From the NCBI GenBank assembly GCA_025454405.1, contig JALOON010000015.1, forward strand, positions 27,094 through 91,093: a stretch of 64,000 nt of DNA. Reading direction: 5' to 3'. Shown here piece by piece: positions 28,081 to 38,506 of the stretch; position 1 is the first letter of the stretch, and each line of letters begins with the position of its first letter. The position numbers and the translations under genes are program-made. This stretch comes from Oscillatoriaceae cyanobacterium Prado104 (GTDB taxonomy: Bacteria > Cyanobacteriota > Cyanobacteriia > Cyanobacteriales > Microcoleaceae). Below the pieces are notes generated by a model. That model was not told the origin of the DNA. It did not search any database and was given only the letters and a program-made list of their open reading frames with translations.

Positions 28081-28580
28081 GTGGGGTCTTTTGCATCTAA
28101 ATTATACTATAGCAGTCCCAAATGAGTTGTAATACTTGTGTAGAAGATTTGGCAGTTAAGAGTATGGTTAAAAATCCCAATTTGGCAAATACGTGAATTG
28201 GAGGAACCGATACACCCGCAGAGGTTGACTAACAGTGCTTGATTTAATCACATTCGGAAATTTCCTCTTTCCCTGCTATTTGTTTCTGAAATTCATGCTG
28301 ATGCTGATGAACCATCTCTCAGCAGGCTGCTTGACGGCGACGCCCAAGCGCCTGCTACCAGTGGCGGGCGATCGCCCTCAAATAATTAATTTTTGTAAAT
28401 ACAATCGAATTTTCTCGCAAACTGTAAATTACAATACAGAAGAGAAATGAAATTTTTTGGCCAATTTCGGCGGGAGCAGCATTTCTACCTAAATTATAGT
28501 CGGGATGGGATATCGCCACGACTCTAAACGGACATTTCCGGGAAGGTAAGACTGCCAGTGGCGCATCCCAATGAAGTGTG
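28081..28580. other. Intergenic region without a credible gene
   Basis: About 500 bases of mixed composition. The plus-strand frame at 28235-28450 has no ribosome binding site and no protein-like pattern. Nothing was identified until the TnpB-type hairpin at 28581. Confidence 0.5.
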
Positions 28581-28619
28581 AAGAATCCTCGCCGTTCTTG
28601 GCGCGGCGAGTATATCAAC
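28581..28619 (+). mobile_element. Solitary IS200/IS605 TnpB-type right-end hairpin
   Basis: AAGAATCCTCGCC, a loop, GGCGCGGCGAGTATATCAAC: the GAATCC-stem-GGAGT-TCAA pattern is the right end/guide-RNA scaffold end of IS605-type TnpB elements. No tnpB remains upstream. Confidence 0.4.
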
Positions 28620-28818
28620 TTAGTTCTGCCTTCTACGGGCAGCGCGCCACCGCATTACAAACAATTAAGTAACGCTTCAAGGCGCTCTCACCTTCTGCTT
28701 TGTTGCGCAAGACAAGATTTTTGTTGGGAGTAGGTAACAACCTGCTTCCAGCCAGTATCGCGCATGACTAAAAACTCACAAATTTACCAGATCGATCGAT
28801 CGCCATAAGGAGATAAAA

Positions 28819-29088
28819 ATGTCCAAAATTGTGAATAAATTACTGCACCAGGTTACTCACGCTCAAAAACTGGGAGAGCAGATTCTAGAAATCAGCGGTT
28901 TAAAATCGGAAGGAATTATTTATACTTTTGCAACTGCTGACGTTTTAGTCATTAATTGTAAGGATTATGAAACGCTTTGGAACTTTGAGGAAGGACAGTT
29001 TAAATTACAAAAAACTCTTGCACTGTTAAAATCTTCGATCCAGACTATTTCGATCGAAAAATCTGGAAAACCCATTTACTCTTGGTAA
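28819..29088 (+). CDS. Hypothetical protein, 89 residues
   Basis: AAGGAG lies seven bases before the ATG at 28819, a strong start. The 89-residue alpha/beta protein begins MSKIVNKLLHQVTHAQKLGEQILE and ends EKSGKPIYSW; no membrane segment or motif is recognised. It lies alone between repeats, with no link to neighbours. Confidence 0.6.
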   Translation: MSKIVNKLLHQVTHAQKLGEQILEISGLKSEGIIYTFATADVLVINCKDYETLWNFEEGQFKLQKTLALLKSSIQTISIEKSGKPIYSW

Positions 29089-29186
29089 GTTGACAGTTGA
29101 TAGTCGATCGTCGATCGTCGATCGTTGTTATCAGTCATCAGTCATCAGGAAGAATGCCTGCCAAGTAAGCTTTTGGGTCATTGCAC

Positions 29187-29243
29187 TGGTTCCTAGGCTC
29201 TGCCTGGGAACCCAGAGCGGCGAGGCTCTGCCTCGCGTTTGCG
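29187..29243. repeat. Copy of the GGTTCC...GGGAACC / GGCTCTGCC repeat
   Basis: Words GGTTCCTAGGCTCTGCCTGGGAACC and CGAGGCTCTGCCTCG match the 12430-12562 repeat in the opposite order. It lies in the 29089-29465 gap, which has no gene. Confidence 0.7.
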
Positions 29244-29465
29244 ATTGCAGTCATCGTTATTTACCTGCTGTTTTAATAAATGATAACAAGCCGCAAATCA
29301 AAAAGTCAAAATGAATTGCTCCATTGTGATTTTTAAAATTTTCAATTCTAATTATACTAAATATTAAGAGCGATCTGCCACCGGCTCTGCCAGCAGATTA
29401 TTTTGATAATTCGGCTTAAATCTCAGTCCTAAAAACAGCGCTGCCAACTGCCAACTGCCAACTGT

Positions 29466-30650
29466 TTACTGCAATTGTTTGATTCTGTTAATAGCATCTT
29501 GATAGGCACTGGTTCTGCCGCCTTGTTTGTAAAGTTCTGCTGCTTTTTGAAAGTCGGCAATTGCTTTCGGTTTGTCTTGACGGTTGATGTATGCTATGGC
29601 CCTGTTGTAATAAGCGTCGGCAAAACCGGGATTGGCTGCGATCGCCCGCGTGTATGCTGCTATAATTTCAGTGCTGCGCGTTTTCGGAGCGGTAGAAGTG
29701 GCGAGAGTCATGGCATTACCGATATTAAAATGCAATTCTGGGGTGTTGTTGGGATTGAGCTTAAGTGCTGTGTTAAAATCTCCGATCGCCTCTAAAGTAG
29801 ATCCTTCATCTAAATATACCAACCCTCGAAAATAATAAGCCTGAGCATCTTTTGGGTTGACGGTGGATATAGGAACAGCAGCAGGGGGAGAATTGTCTAC
29901 TTTCAAATCGGATTTGTTGATGCCTGCCATCCCTAATTTCTCAATAAATATATTGATGGGAACTGCTGCATTAAACCCTGTTTTAATCGGGGAAACTTCG
30001 CCGGAACTGGTTTGGGCAAAACCAAATTCCCCTTGTCCGTGAAGTCCGATAACTCGGCCTTCAGAATCAAACACTGGCCCGCCACTCATGCCGCTCCAAG
30101 TAACAGCTTGATACCGCAAAGTGTAACCTTCATCGCGCTTGGGGGGACGGCTAGTAACCAGTCCGGGAGAGAGTTCTGGTTCTCTTTCTGCGCCGAAAAG
30201 TCCCCCGGTAGCGGGATAGCCATAAACGAAAATTTGAGTGCCGATAACGGCTTTATCGGAATCAGCAAGGGTGGCGACTGGATATTCTTCGGGACTTTCA
30301 AATTTAACTACTGCTAAATCGGGGTCGGTTTCTGTTGCTTGCAAGCGGACGATCGAAGTTGCTTGATAATCTTTGCCTGTCGAGGTGCGAACTGTATATT
30401 TTATGTCGGAATTTTTGACGACGTGATTGACTGTTAAAACTGTGTAATTGTTGCTGTTTTTGGCAATAATTACGCCAGAAGCATCTCCTAAGGAACTGTT
30501 AATTTGTACTGTTATCGGACTGGCAATGTTGGCGACTTCTTGGGGGGTTTTCGCGATCGCGGGTTGGGTGATGGTAATGGTTAGGACAGCAGCAGTCCCT
30601 CCTAGGAGGGCAGTATTTAATGTATTGCACCGGAAAAAATTTACGTTCAT
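29466..30650 (-). CDS. Secreted trypsin-like serine protease with C-terminal TPRs, copy A
   Basis: The 394-residue protein has an N-terminal signal sequence (residues about 12-33), an S1/HtrA-type protease domain and tetratricopeptide repeats. The triad is His76 (VLTVNHVV), Asp111 (DPDLAVV) and Ser189 (WSGMSGGPVFD). TPRs begin near residue 270 (AQAYYFRGLVYLDEGSTLEAIGDFNTALKLNP). No PDZ domain is present, so the TPRs may present substrates. It is a tandem paralogue of 31017-32198. The site is the periplasm or exterior; substrate is unknown. Confidence 0.9.
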   Translation of the reverse strand: MNVNFFRCNTLNTALLGGTAAVLTITITQPAIAKTPQEVANIASPITVQINSSLGDASGVIIAKNSNNYTVLTVNHVVKNSDIKYTVRTSTGKDYQATSIVRLQATETDPDLAVVKFESPEEYPVATLADSDKAVIGTQIFVYGYPATGGLFGAEREPELSPGLVTSRPPKRDEGYTLRYQAVTWSGMSGGPVFDSEGRVIGLHGQGEFGFAQTSSGEVSPIKTGFNAAVPINIFIEKLGMAGINKSDLKVDNSPPAAVPISTVNPKDAQAYYFRGLVYLDEGSTLEAIGDFNTALKLNPNNTPELHFNIGNAMTLATSTAPKTRSTEIIAAYTRAIAANPGFADAYYNRAIAYINRQDKPKAIADFQKAAELYKQGGRTSAYQDAINRIKQLQ

Positions 30651-30784
30651 GGCAGTTGCTGATTGTATTGTACGAAATTCGGATCGATCGCCCCCTTGAG
30701 GAGTTCGATCGCTAATTTTTCTTCCTCCTCCCCACGAGTGTCAAAACGGGTGTCAAACGCTGTCACGGATTGCTGTTTAATCTT

Positions 30785-30932
30785 ATAGATCTAGATCCCC
30801 CCTAGCCCCCCTTAAGAAGAGGGGGGACCGGAAGTTCTTTAAGTCCCCCTTAAGAAAGCAGGGCCGGAAGTTCTTTAAGCCCCTACCTCTTGAAGTGCCC
30901 ATTTTTAAGGGGGATTTAGAGGGATCTAGACT
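30785..30932. repeat. Palindromic dispersed repeat (CCCCCTTAAG type)
   Basis: Relative of 900-1082: TCTAGATCCCCC...GGGGGATTTAGAGGGATCTAGA with internal AGTCCCCCTTAAGAAAG units and GGAAGTTCTTTAAG linkers. It separates the two protease genes; the rest of the 366-base gap has no gene. Confidence 0.8.
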
Positions 30933-31016
30933 TACGCTATTAATTCACTTAGATCGAAAAATTAAACATCAAAATGAAGCCACACATTTTAATGTTTTAA
31001 CTCTTAAAAGCGCAAT

Positions 31017-32198
31017 TTATTGCAACTGATTGATTCTGTTCAGGGCATCTTGATAGGCACTGGTTCTGCCGCCTTGCTTGTAAAGTTCCGCTGCTTTTTG
31101 AAAGTCGGCAATTGCTTTCGGCGTGTCTTTGTTGTCGAGGTGGGCTAAGGCGCGATTGTAGTAGGCGTCGGCAAAACCAGGATTGGCTTCGATCGCCCGC
31201 GTGTATGCTTGAATGGCGTTAGATCCGCGAGTAATTTCGGGACTGCTGGCGATAAAAGTGCGAGCATTGCCAATGTTGAAATACAATTCGGGAGTATTGT
31301 CAGGTTTGAGAGCAAGTGCTTTGTTAAAATCGGCGATCGCTTCCCAAGCATCGCCCCGATCCAAGCGCGAAAGTCCTCGAAAATAATAAGCTTGGGCGTC
31401 TTGCGGGTTGACAGTAGATATCGGGCCGATCGTTGGGGGAGAATTGTCTACTTTCAACTCGGATTTGTTGATGCCCGCAATCCCTAATTTTTCGATAAAT
31501 GTATTGATGGGAACTGCTGCATTAAATCCTGTTTTAATCGGGGCAACTTCGCCGGAACTGGTTTGCGCAAAACCGAATTCCCCTTGTCCGTGAAGTCCGA
31601 TAACTCGACCTTCGGAATCAAATACCGGCCCGCCACTCATGCCACTCCAAGTAACAGCTTGATATCGCAAAGTGTAACCTTCCGGGCGGTTGCGGGGACG
31701 GCTGGTAACCAGTCCGGGAGAGAGTTCTGGTTCTCTTTCTGCACCGAAAAGTCCCCCGGTAGCGGGATAGCCATAAACGAAAATTTGAGTGCCGATAACG
31801 GCTTTATCGGAATCGGCAAGGGTGGCGACTGGATATGCTTCGGGACTTTCAAATTTAACTACTGCTAAATCGGGGTCGGTTTCTGTTGACTGCAAGCGGG
31901 TGACGGCGGTTGCTTGATAGTTTTTGCCTTTCGATGTGCGGACGGTATATTTTATATCGGGTTTTTCTACAACGTGATTTACTGTTAAAACTGTGTAAGT
32001 TCTGCCCTTTTTGGCAATAATTACGCCGGAACCGTCTCCGAGGGAACTGTTAACTTGTACTGTTACCGGTCCGGCAATGTTGGCAACTTCTTGGGGAGTT
32101 TTCGCGATCGCGGGCTGGCTGATGATTATAGTTAAGGCTGCGGTGGTTCCTGTTAGCAGGGCGGTTAAGGTGTCAAAACGAGAAAAGTTGGTATTCAT
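31017..32198 (-). CDS. Secreted trypsin-like serine protease with C-terminal TPRs, copy B
   Basis: This 393-residue paralogue of copy A shares signal sequence, triad (His75, Asp110, Ser188) and TPRs, with long identical runs across the protease domain and more change in the TPRs (for example GLSRLDRGDAWEAIADFNKALALKPDN). The oxyanion-side DGSGVII is canonical here, while copy A has DASGVII. The pair probably arose by tandem duplication, with the specificity part (TPR) diverging. Order on the minus strand is B then A. Confidence 0.9.
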   Translation of the reverse strand: MNTNFSRFDTLTALLTGTTAALTIIISQPAIAKTPQEVANIAGPVTVQVNSSLGDGSGVIIAKKGRTYTVLTVNHVVEKPDIKYTVRTSKGKNYQATAVTRLQSTETDPDLAVVKFESPEAYPVATLADSDKAVIGTQIFVYGYPATGGLFGAEREPELSPGLVTSRPRNRPEGYTLRYQAVTWSGMSGGPVFDSEGRVIGLHGQGEFGFAQTSSGEVAPIKTGFNAAVPINTFIEKLGIAGINKSELKVDNSPPTIGPISTVNPQDAQAYYFRGLSRLDRGDAWEAIADFNKALALKPDNTPELYFNIGNARTFIASSPEITRGSNAIQAYTRAIEANPGFADAYYNRALAHLDNKDTPKAIADFQKAAELYKQGGRTSAYQDALNRINQLQ

Positions 32199-32610
32199 GG
32201 CGGTTAGTAAACAGTTGAGAGTTGAGAGTTGAGGGCGAGGTGTTTAAGACGGGGATTTAAACCGACTTCTAAAAACAATCCGCTTTCTGGGGCTGGGGCT
32301 TTGAACCCTCGATCTTTGGTAATTAGATGTTGGGTGGGAGAGTAGCAGGAATCAGGGCGATCGGGGTTGGTGCTTTTTTTGTTTTGAGTTTTATTAAGAA
32401 ACCGTTTGCAGCAAGGTCGATCGGCTTTGTTCTTTTATGATAATTTTACTCGCTATTTTGTTCCTCGATTTCCTAGGGTAGCGCCGGACACGGCACTGCC
32501 GTGTCCCTACAGATATTGTTAATCTCAACGCAGGAGCGGCACCTGACTATCTCAATTTAAGCTAAGCTACATAATTTAAATTTCAACAATACAGGACTCG
32601 AATTCGCTGC
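32199..32610. other. Intergenic region without a credible gene
   Basis: Contains TTGAGAGTT repeats (32213-32232) and a GACACGGCACTGCCGTGTC palindrome (32488-32506). No gene was seen. Confidence 0.5.
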
Positions 32611-32830
32611 TTAATTATTTTTAGTCATGGTTCCCCGCGCGACTCGCATGACTAAATTGTAAGCGCGATCGTCTGTCAAATTTAGAGTGCAACCATTCAC
32701 GCGCAAAAATGTATCTGTCACCGCTTCTGTTTCTGATTCTACGGGATGTTTTGCTTTTAGGGCAAGTACGAACTCAAGCACTTCTTTCAATATCGATTCT
32801 GGGGTTCGATCGAGCAGTTAATTATAAACG
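32611..32830 (-). pseudogene. Remnant of a Doc/Fic-type toxin gene, C-terminal part
   Basis: In one minus-strand frame ending with TAA at 32611, about 65 codons read SILKEVLEFVLALKAKHPVE, then EAVTDTFLRVNGCTLNL and YNLVMRVARGT. The arrangement KxxHP...FLxxNGxxL...AxxLVMxVAxG is that of the C-terminal third of death-on-curing (Doc) proteins, but the HPFxDGNKR catalytic loop is missing and replaced by ESETEA with a shorter spacing. There is no start codon in context. It looks like a decayed toxin gene. Confidence 0.4.
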
Positions 32831-32974
32831 GTTCGTAGTGCGGACTTCAGTCCGCAACATATCGCGCACTTTTGCCCGCACTACTCCCCAATATTATTGC
32901 GCTCGATCGACCTAACAAAATATCGCTCAAGCATTGCCATTTCTCTGCTTTAGCAGTCCTAAATCATTTGTAAA

Positions 32975-33057
32975 GTTTTTCACCCCCCCCCAACCCTCCC
33001 CTTACCAAGGGGAGGGAGTAAGAAATTTACAAATCATGTACGATCGCTATATAGCCC
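32975..33057. repeat. CCCCTTACCAAGGGG palindrome and C-tract
   Basis: CCCCCCCCCC, then CCTCCCCTTACCAAGGGGAGG, forms a hairpin just after the TPR gene's end. A GTGCGGACTTCAGTCCGCA hairpin is at 32838-32856. Confidence 0.6.
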
Positions 33058-35199
33058 TCAAACAGAAGCTGTTGAAACAGACAGACCGCCCGCATCATTT
33101 GAGGCAGTTGCAGTATGGGATTTATCCTCAGAATCCGGCTGGCTGACACGATCGGGTTCGCCAGTTTCAATGCTACTTGTATCCTGTTTTAATTCAGATT
33201 CCAAAGCACCTTTCTCGCGCCAAGCTTCAGCATTTTCCGGCTTGATAGCAATAGCTTTATCGTAGGCAGCCATTGCTTCTTCATAGCGCTTTAATTCCGA
33301 CAAAACAGTGCCGCGGCGCCGCCAAGCATCGTAGGCATCGGGTTTGATAGCAATTGCTGTATCGTAAGCTGTCAGGGCTGCTTCGTACTTCTGCAATTTG
33401 ATGGAGGATTCGCCTTTGCCAAACCACGCTTCGTAGCAGTCTGCTTTAATATTAATTGCTTGTTCGTAGGAAGCAATTGCTGCTTCGTGCTGCGACATTT
33501 TCTCGAAAGCTACTCCTCGATTGTGCCACAATTCAAAGTCATTGGGTCTAATAGCAATTGCTTTGTCGTAGGAGTCGATCGCTTCTTGATAGCAGTGCAT
33601 TCTTGCCAGTACAGCACCTCGATTGTACCAAACTTCGTATTTGTCTGCCTGGAGGGCGATCGCCCGATCGTAGGAAACTACCGCATCTGCATACCGAAGC
33701 AATCTCCACAGCATATTGCCTCGATTGTACCAAGTTTCATAGCGATTCGGATTGATAGCCAAAGCGCGATCGTAGGAAGCAACTGCTTCAGCGTGCTGCT
33801 GAATTTTGCCCAACATTGCGCCTCGATTGTGCCAAATTTCACTGTCTGTATCTTTGATAGTCAGGGCACATTCGTAACAGGCGATCGCTTCTTGATAGCG
33901 CTGCACTTTACCGAGCAAAGCTGCTCTACTGTGCCAAACATTGTAGTTTTCTGGGGCGATTTCGCAGGCTTTTTCGTAGCTGAGAATTGCCTCTTCGTAG
34001 CGCTGCAATTTGCCTAGCAAATTTGCTTTATTATACCAAAATTCGTACCGCTCTGGTTGAATAGATATTGCTTGCTCGTAACAGGCGATCGCTTCTTCTT
34101 GGCGCTGCAATTTGATTAACGCATTTCCCCGCCAATACCAAGCTTCATCTATATTATTGTTCAATAAAATAGCTTTTTCAAAGCGGACTGCTGCCTCTTC
34201 ATAATTTCCTTCTAAATACAGCGCTTCCCCCTGCTTGATATAATCGTCAGCAATTAATTTACCCTCAGTACCCGCAGCAGTTTCAGCTTGCTGCTGTTGG
34301 GAATTGTCGATCGGCGGTTGAGCTTCTGGTTTAACGGGTTCCTGCACTACAGCTTGCGGAACTTGGGAAATTTCTTGAACGATTTGAGATTTTTTTTCAT
34401 AAACTTCGGTGAGCAAAACTTGCAGGTGCATCAAAAATTGAGATTTCAGAGTTTCAATTTGCTCGACAGAAGATTTTGAAAGTTCAGTTTCTCTCGTTAA
34501 AAATTCGACAGATTCTTTAGCAGCCATCATTTGCATTGCTAATTCATCCCTCAATTTTTCAGTCAGTTCCTTGGAAGTTCTCAACTCAGATTCCAAGATC
34601 CCAATGCCTTGCAAGCGTTTGTTGGCATCTGCAACCAACTGTTTGACTATCACGTTCCGAATCAGCCAAAAAAAGGCGACTGTCACTGGGGGAAATAGGG
34701 TAGCAAGAATTAGCAAAACATTGAGCAGAGTTGTGGTATTATTAAAACCGTATGCCGATTCAGCACTGTCGCTAGAAGGCAAGGAAATAAAACCTACAGC
34801 ATCGCGAACTTGAGGGCTGGAATTGGCAGCCGATGCGATTAATTTAGCCAGCCAGGTTTCTTGTAAAGATTTTGTCAGTTCGTCCTGAGTCGGTAAAGAT
34901 GGCGTATTTGCTACTGTTTTCGCAGCAGGAGATTGCGGGATTTGAGCCGATGCAACAAGCAAACCTGCAGTCGGTTGAGCGAGATTTCTGGGAGAAAATT
35001 GCTCGCTGGTGATGGTTTCGGGAGCGCTAATTGACTCAGCAGGACGGAGTGCGGTATTATCGATCGCGTCAACAAAATTGCTAGTCTGCGGCGTCTGGTT
35101 AGAGACGGGAACAGGAGCAGGATTAGCGCTAGTTTTAGCAGTTAAATTCTGGGATGCGAGGGCAGCCAGAGTCAAAAGAGCTACATTTGAGGCTCGCAT
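33058..35199 (-). CDS. Membrane-anchored TPR repeat protein, 713 residues
   Basis: The protein has a signal-like start (MRASNVALLTLAALASQ), a Pro/Thr/Gln-rich segment, one membrane span (residues about 155-180, NVLLILATLFPPVTVAFFWLI), a coiled coil (about 185-265) and ten or more consecutive TPRs of the type WYNRGNALxKLQRYEEAIASYDKAIAIKP from about residue 320 to 660. The tail is Ser/Thr-rich. TPRs are protein-binding scaffolds, so a role in an envelope complex is inferred. Many repeats share near-identical DNA, suggesting recent expansion. Start ATG at 35199. Confidence 0.88.
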   Translation of the reverse strand: MRASNVALLTLAALASQNLTAKTSANPAPVPVSNQTPQTSNFVDAIDNTALRPAESISAPETITSEQFSPRNLAQPTAGLLVASAQIPQSPAAKTVANTPSLPTQDELTKSLQETWLAKLIASAANSSPQVRDAVGFISLPSSDSAESAYGFNNTTTLLNVLLILATLFPPVTVAFFWLIRNVIVKQLVADANKRLQGIGILESELRTSKELTEKLRDELAMQMMAAKESVEFLTRETELSKSSVEQIETLKSQFLMHLQVLLTEVYEKKSQIVQEISQVPQAVVQEPVKPEAQPPIDNSQQQQAETAAGTEGKLIADDYIKQGEALYLEGNYEEAAVRFEKAILLNNNIDEAWYWRGNALIKLQRQEEAIACYEQAISIQPERYEFWYNKANLLGKLQRYEEAILSYEKACEIAPENYNVWHSRAALLGKVQRYQEAIACYECALTIKDTDSEIWHNRGAMLGKIQQHAEAVASYDRALAINPNRYETWYNRGNMLWRLLRYADAVVSYDRAIALQADKYEVWYNRGAVLARMHCYQEAIDSYDKAIAIRPNDFELWHNRGVAFEKMSQHEAAIASYEQAINIKADCYEAWFGKGESSIKLQKYEAALTAYDTAIAIKPDAYDAWRRRGTVLSELKRYEEAMAAYDKAIAIKPENAEAWREKGALESELKQDTSSIETGEPDRVSQPDSEDKSHTATASNDAGGLSVSTASV

Positions 35200-35225
35200 A
35201 AACGTTAACTCACTTACGAGAAATT

Positions 35226-35768
35226 AGCGGTTAATTGTTAGCCATCCAGCAATCGCGCGTGTATTGACATTAATTAAAATAGCTGACGCGATAAAATTTG
35301 GGATGCTATATCTCCAACATACGGGCTATCTGGAATAAATCGGGAAAACGGGCAGAAGAAACTGGGCGCTGGCAACCGCACCCCTCACAAACGAAGTTCG
35401 GTCAACGCGAGGCTGAATAATTAAGGTGGGGATGCCATAATGCCGTGTCCGCCACCGCAGATCGCGCGGTACGATCGAATTAATACTTCTGGGCGTAGGG
35501 GTGTCCAAAAAGTCGATTACCAGTAATAAAAAGGTTTGTAGTGCGGACGGAAGTCCGCTCTTCTCGGACTTCCGTCCGCACGCTCGATCTATCTATCTAA
35601 ATCTCGGTCAATCGACCGGACACGATATCATACCAAAGAAATCCGGAAGCAAATCTACTAATGCTTTGGCAGTTCCCAATGAATTGAGCAGCCTGCACTC
35701 ACCTGGAGCGCTCAGTGTAGGTAGTTCGCTATCACTAATTTGCTTCGATCGACTTTGAGTTCGGGAGA
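35226..35768. other. Intergenic region with GCGGACGGAAGTCCGC hairpin
   Basis: Between the TPR gene and acnB, no gene was seen. A strong hairpin (GTGCGGACGGAAGTCCGC, then CGGACTTCCGTCCGCAC) lies at 35540-35582, a relative of the AGGACTTCAGTCCT repeats. Confidence 0.6.
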
Positions 35769-38384
35769 TTACTTGCTCAATACTCCCTCAGGAATTCCCA
35801 AAATATCCTCAATTCGAGGCAGATCTTCCAAAGGAATTACTCGACCTTCATCCTCAAATCCCGCAATGCGATCGAAGTTCAAATACCGATACAAATCTGC
35901 TGCAAACGGATCGATTTTCTTCGCCACAAGCTCTTTGTATTCTTGAACAGTAGGAATCCGACCCAACAGCGAACAAACTGCCGCCAATTCCGCCGAACCG
36001 AGATAAACTTGCGCGTCTTTGCCCATGCGGTTGTTGAAGTTGCGCGTGGAAGTTGAAAACACTGTTGTCGCATCTTTTACCCGCGCTTGATTGCCCATGC
36101 AAAGGCTGCAACCGGGCATTTCGGTGCGCGCGCCGGCTGCTCCAAAAATACCGTAATATCCCTCTTCTTTGAGTTGTTGTTCGTCCATGCGAGTTGGCGG
36201 ACAAATCCACAGGCGAGTTTGCACGGCTCCCTCGCCTTCCAATACCTTCGCAGTTGCTCGATAGTGACCGATATTTGTCATGCAAGAACCGACAAATACT
36301 TCGTCAACTCGATCGCCCGCAACGGAGCTCAATAATTTAACATTATCGGGGTCGTTGGGAGCGGCGACGATCGGCTCTTTAATCTCGTTCAAATCGATCT
36401 CAATGATTTCCACATACTCGGCATCAGCATCAGCTTCTAACAGTACCGGATTTGCCAGCCATTCTTCCATCTTCGCCGCGCGGCGCATAATCGTGCGCGC
36501 ATCTTTATAGCCCCGCGCTACCATGTTTTTCAGCAGCGCCACGTTGGAACGAATGTACTCGGAAACTGTCTCGACGCTGAGTTTAATCGTGCATCCCGCG
36601 CAAGAACGTTCTGCCGTCGCGTCAGTCAATTCAAAAGCTTGCTCGACTTTCAAATCCGGCAAGCCTTCAATCTCCATAATCCTGCCGGAAAAGACATTTT
36701 TCTTGTTCTTTTTCTCGACAGTCAGCAAGCCTTTTTGAATCGCTACATAGGGAATTGCATTCACGATATCCCGCAGCGTTACTCCGGGTTGCAATTCACC
36801 CTTGAACCTAACTAAAACCGATTCCGGCATATCCAAAGGCATGACGCCCAAAGCAGCAGCAAAAGCCACCAATCCCGAACCCGCAGGAAAAGAAATTCCT
36901 AAGGGAAAACGAGTGTGAGAATCGCCGCCCGTTCCTACAGTATCCGGCAATAACATTCGATTCAGCCAAGAGTGAATGATGCCATCTCCCGGCCGCAAAG
37001 CTACGCCTCCCCGCTGGGACATAAAATCGGGCAGTTCGTGATGGGTTTTGACATCGACAGGTTTCGGATAAGCCGCCGTGTGGCAGAAACTTTGAATTAC
37101 CAAATCAGAGCTAAATCCCAAGCAAGCAAGTTCCTTTAACTCGTCTCGCGTCATCGGACCTGTGGTATCTTGGGAGCCGACTGTTGTCATTACCGGTTCG
37201 CAAGATGTGCCGGGACGAACGCCCAGCAAACCGCAAGCTTTTCCTACCATTTTCTGCGCTAAAGTATAGCCTTTGCCGGTATCTGTCGGTATTGTGGGGC
37301 GGGTAAAAATCGTGCTGGGTTCCAATCCCAAAGCTTCGCGAGTTTTGTCGGTTAAGGTGCGTCCGATTAACAGCGGAATGCGGCCGCCGGCTCGAACTTC
37401 ATCTAAAATTGTGTCGGGTTTGAGAGTGAATTTGGAGATGATTTCTCCGGCTTCATTCGTGATTTCTCCTTTGTAAGGATGGATAGTAATTACCATGCCT
37501 GTTTCCATTTGGGAGACATCGCATTCGATCGGCAGCGCTCCGGAATCTTCGGCCGTATTGAAGAAAATTGGCGCGATCGCACCTCCTAAAATATATCCGC
37601 CGCTGCGCTTGTTCGGTACAAATGGAATATCGTTTCCGATGTGCCACAGCACCGAGTTAATTGCCGATTTTCGCGACGAACCGGTGCCGACAACATCGCC
37701 GACGTAAGCTACGGGATGACCTTTTTGCTTCAACTCGGCAATGGTTGCTAAAGCCCCCGGCATCCGAGTTTCTAGCATCGCTAAAGCGTGCAGGGGAATG
37801 TCAGGCCGCGTGGTGGCTTGGGGTGCGGGAGACAAATCATCGGTATTAGTTTCTCCGGGTACTTTGAAGACGGTAACGGTAATAGCTTCCGGCAGCAAAG
37901 GACGGCTGGTAAACCACTCCGCATCAGCCCAAGAATCGACGACTTGCTTGGCGTAGGGATTGGTATCCGACAGCACGAGAATGTCGTGGAAAGCGTCAAA
38001 TACTAACAGCGTTTTGCTCAGCGCGCGGGCTGCTGTGGAAGGAATGGCAGCTTCAGCAGTAGGATCGAGCAAATCGATTAAAGATTGGACGTTGTAACCG
38101 CCCATCATTGTCCCCAGCAGGTAAACTGCCCATTTGGGAGCAATTAACGGACTCTGGATTTCGCCTTTGGCGATACCGGTTAAAAAACCTGCTTTGACGT
38201 AGGCGGCGCTGTCTACGCCTGGAGGGATTCGATCGCGCAACAATTCTATTAAGGTTTCTTCTTCTCCAGGGGGTGGATTTTTCAGCAGTTCGCAGAGTTC
38301 TGATGTTTGCTGTGCGTCTAGCGGCAGCGGTGGAATGCCTAGCGCAGCCCGCTTCGCTGCCTGTTGGCGGTAAGATTCAAGCAT
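35769..38384 (-). CDS. acnB: Aconitate hydratase B
   Basis: AcnB isomerises citrate to isocitrate through cis-aconitate using a 4Fe-4S cluster. The 871 residues match the AcnB type: N-terminal HEAT-like domain ([23 protein letters not shown]), the swivel domain, then the catalytic domains. Cluster ligands lie in [10 protein letters not shown] and [23 protein letters not shown] is the substrate loop. The ATG at 38384 has AGGAGAA upstream at good spacing; a 10-residue upstream extension was not used. The neighbour at 39106 is a mobile element, not an operon partner. Confidence 0.95.
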   Translation of the reverse strand: MLESYRQQAAKRAALGIPPLPLDAQQTSELCELLKNPPPGEEETLIELLRDRIPPGVDSAAYVKAGFLTGIAKGEIQSPLIAPKWAVYLLGTMMGGYNVQSLIDLLDPTAEAAIPSTAARALSKTLLVFDAFHDILVLSDTNPYAKQVVDSWADAEWFTSRPLLPEAITVTVFKVPGETNTDDLSPAPQATTRPDIPLHALAMLETRMPGALATIAELKQKGHPVAYVGDVVGTGSSRKSAINSVLWHIGNDIPFVPNKRSGGYILGGAIAPIFFNTAEDSGALPIECDVSQMETGMVITIHPYKGEITNEAGEIISKFTLKPDTILDEVRAGGRIPLLIGRTLTDKTREALGLEPSTIFTRPTIPTDTGKGYTLAQKMVGKACGLLGVRPGTSCEPVMTTVGSQDTTGPMTRDELKELACLGFSSDLVIQSFCHTAAYPKPVDVKTHHELPDFMSQRGGVALRPGDGIIHSWLNRMLLPDTVGTGGDSHTRFPLGISFPAGSGLVAFAAALGVMPLDMPESVLVRFKGELQPGVTLRDIVNAIPYVAIQKGLLTVEKKNKKNVFSGRIMEIEGLPDLKVEQAFELTDATAERSCAGCTIKLSVETVSEYIRSNVALLKNMVARGYKDARTIMRRAAKMEEWLANPVLLEADADAEYVEIIEIDLNEIKEPIVAAPNDPDNVKLLSSVAGDRVDEVFVGSCMTNIGHYRATAKVLEGEGAVQTRLWICPPTRMDEQQLKEEGYYGIFGAAGARTEMPGCSLCMGNQARVKDATTVFSTSTRNFNNRMGKDAQVYLGSAELAAVCSLLGRIPTVQEYKELVAKKIDPFAADLYRYLNFDRIAGFEDEGRVIPLEDLPRIEDILGIPEGVLSK

Positions 38385-38506
38385 TTCTCGTTCTCCTGGG
38401 ATAGCAATCTGCACAGTTGGTGTGATGCATTCTGAAAAAAACGCGCGCTTAGCTCCAAGCGCACGTTTTGAATAGTTTACCTTAGTGTCGGCAGAAGGCT
38501 CCCGCT

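Noticed and set aside
28235..28450. Plus-strand frame of 71 codons
   Set aside because: Cys/Leu-rich random pattern without a start signal.
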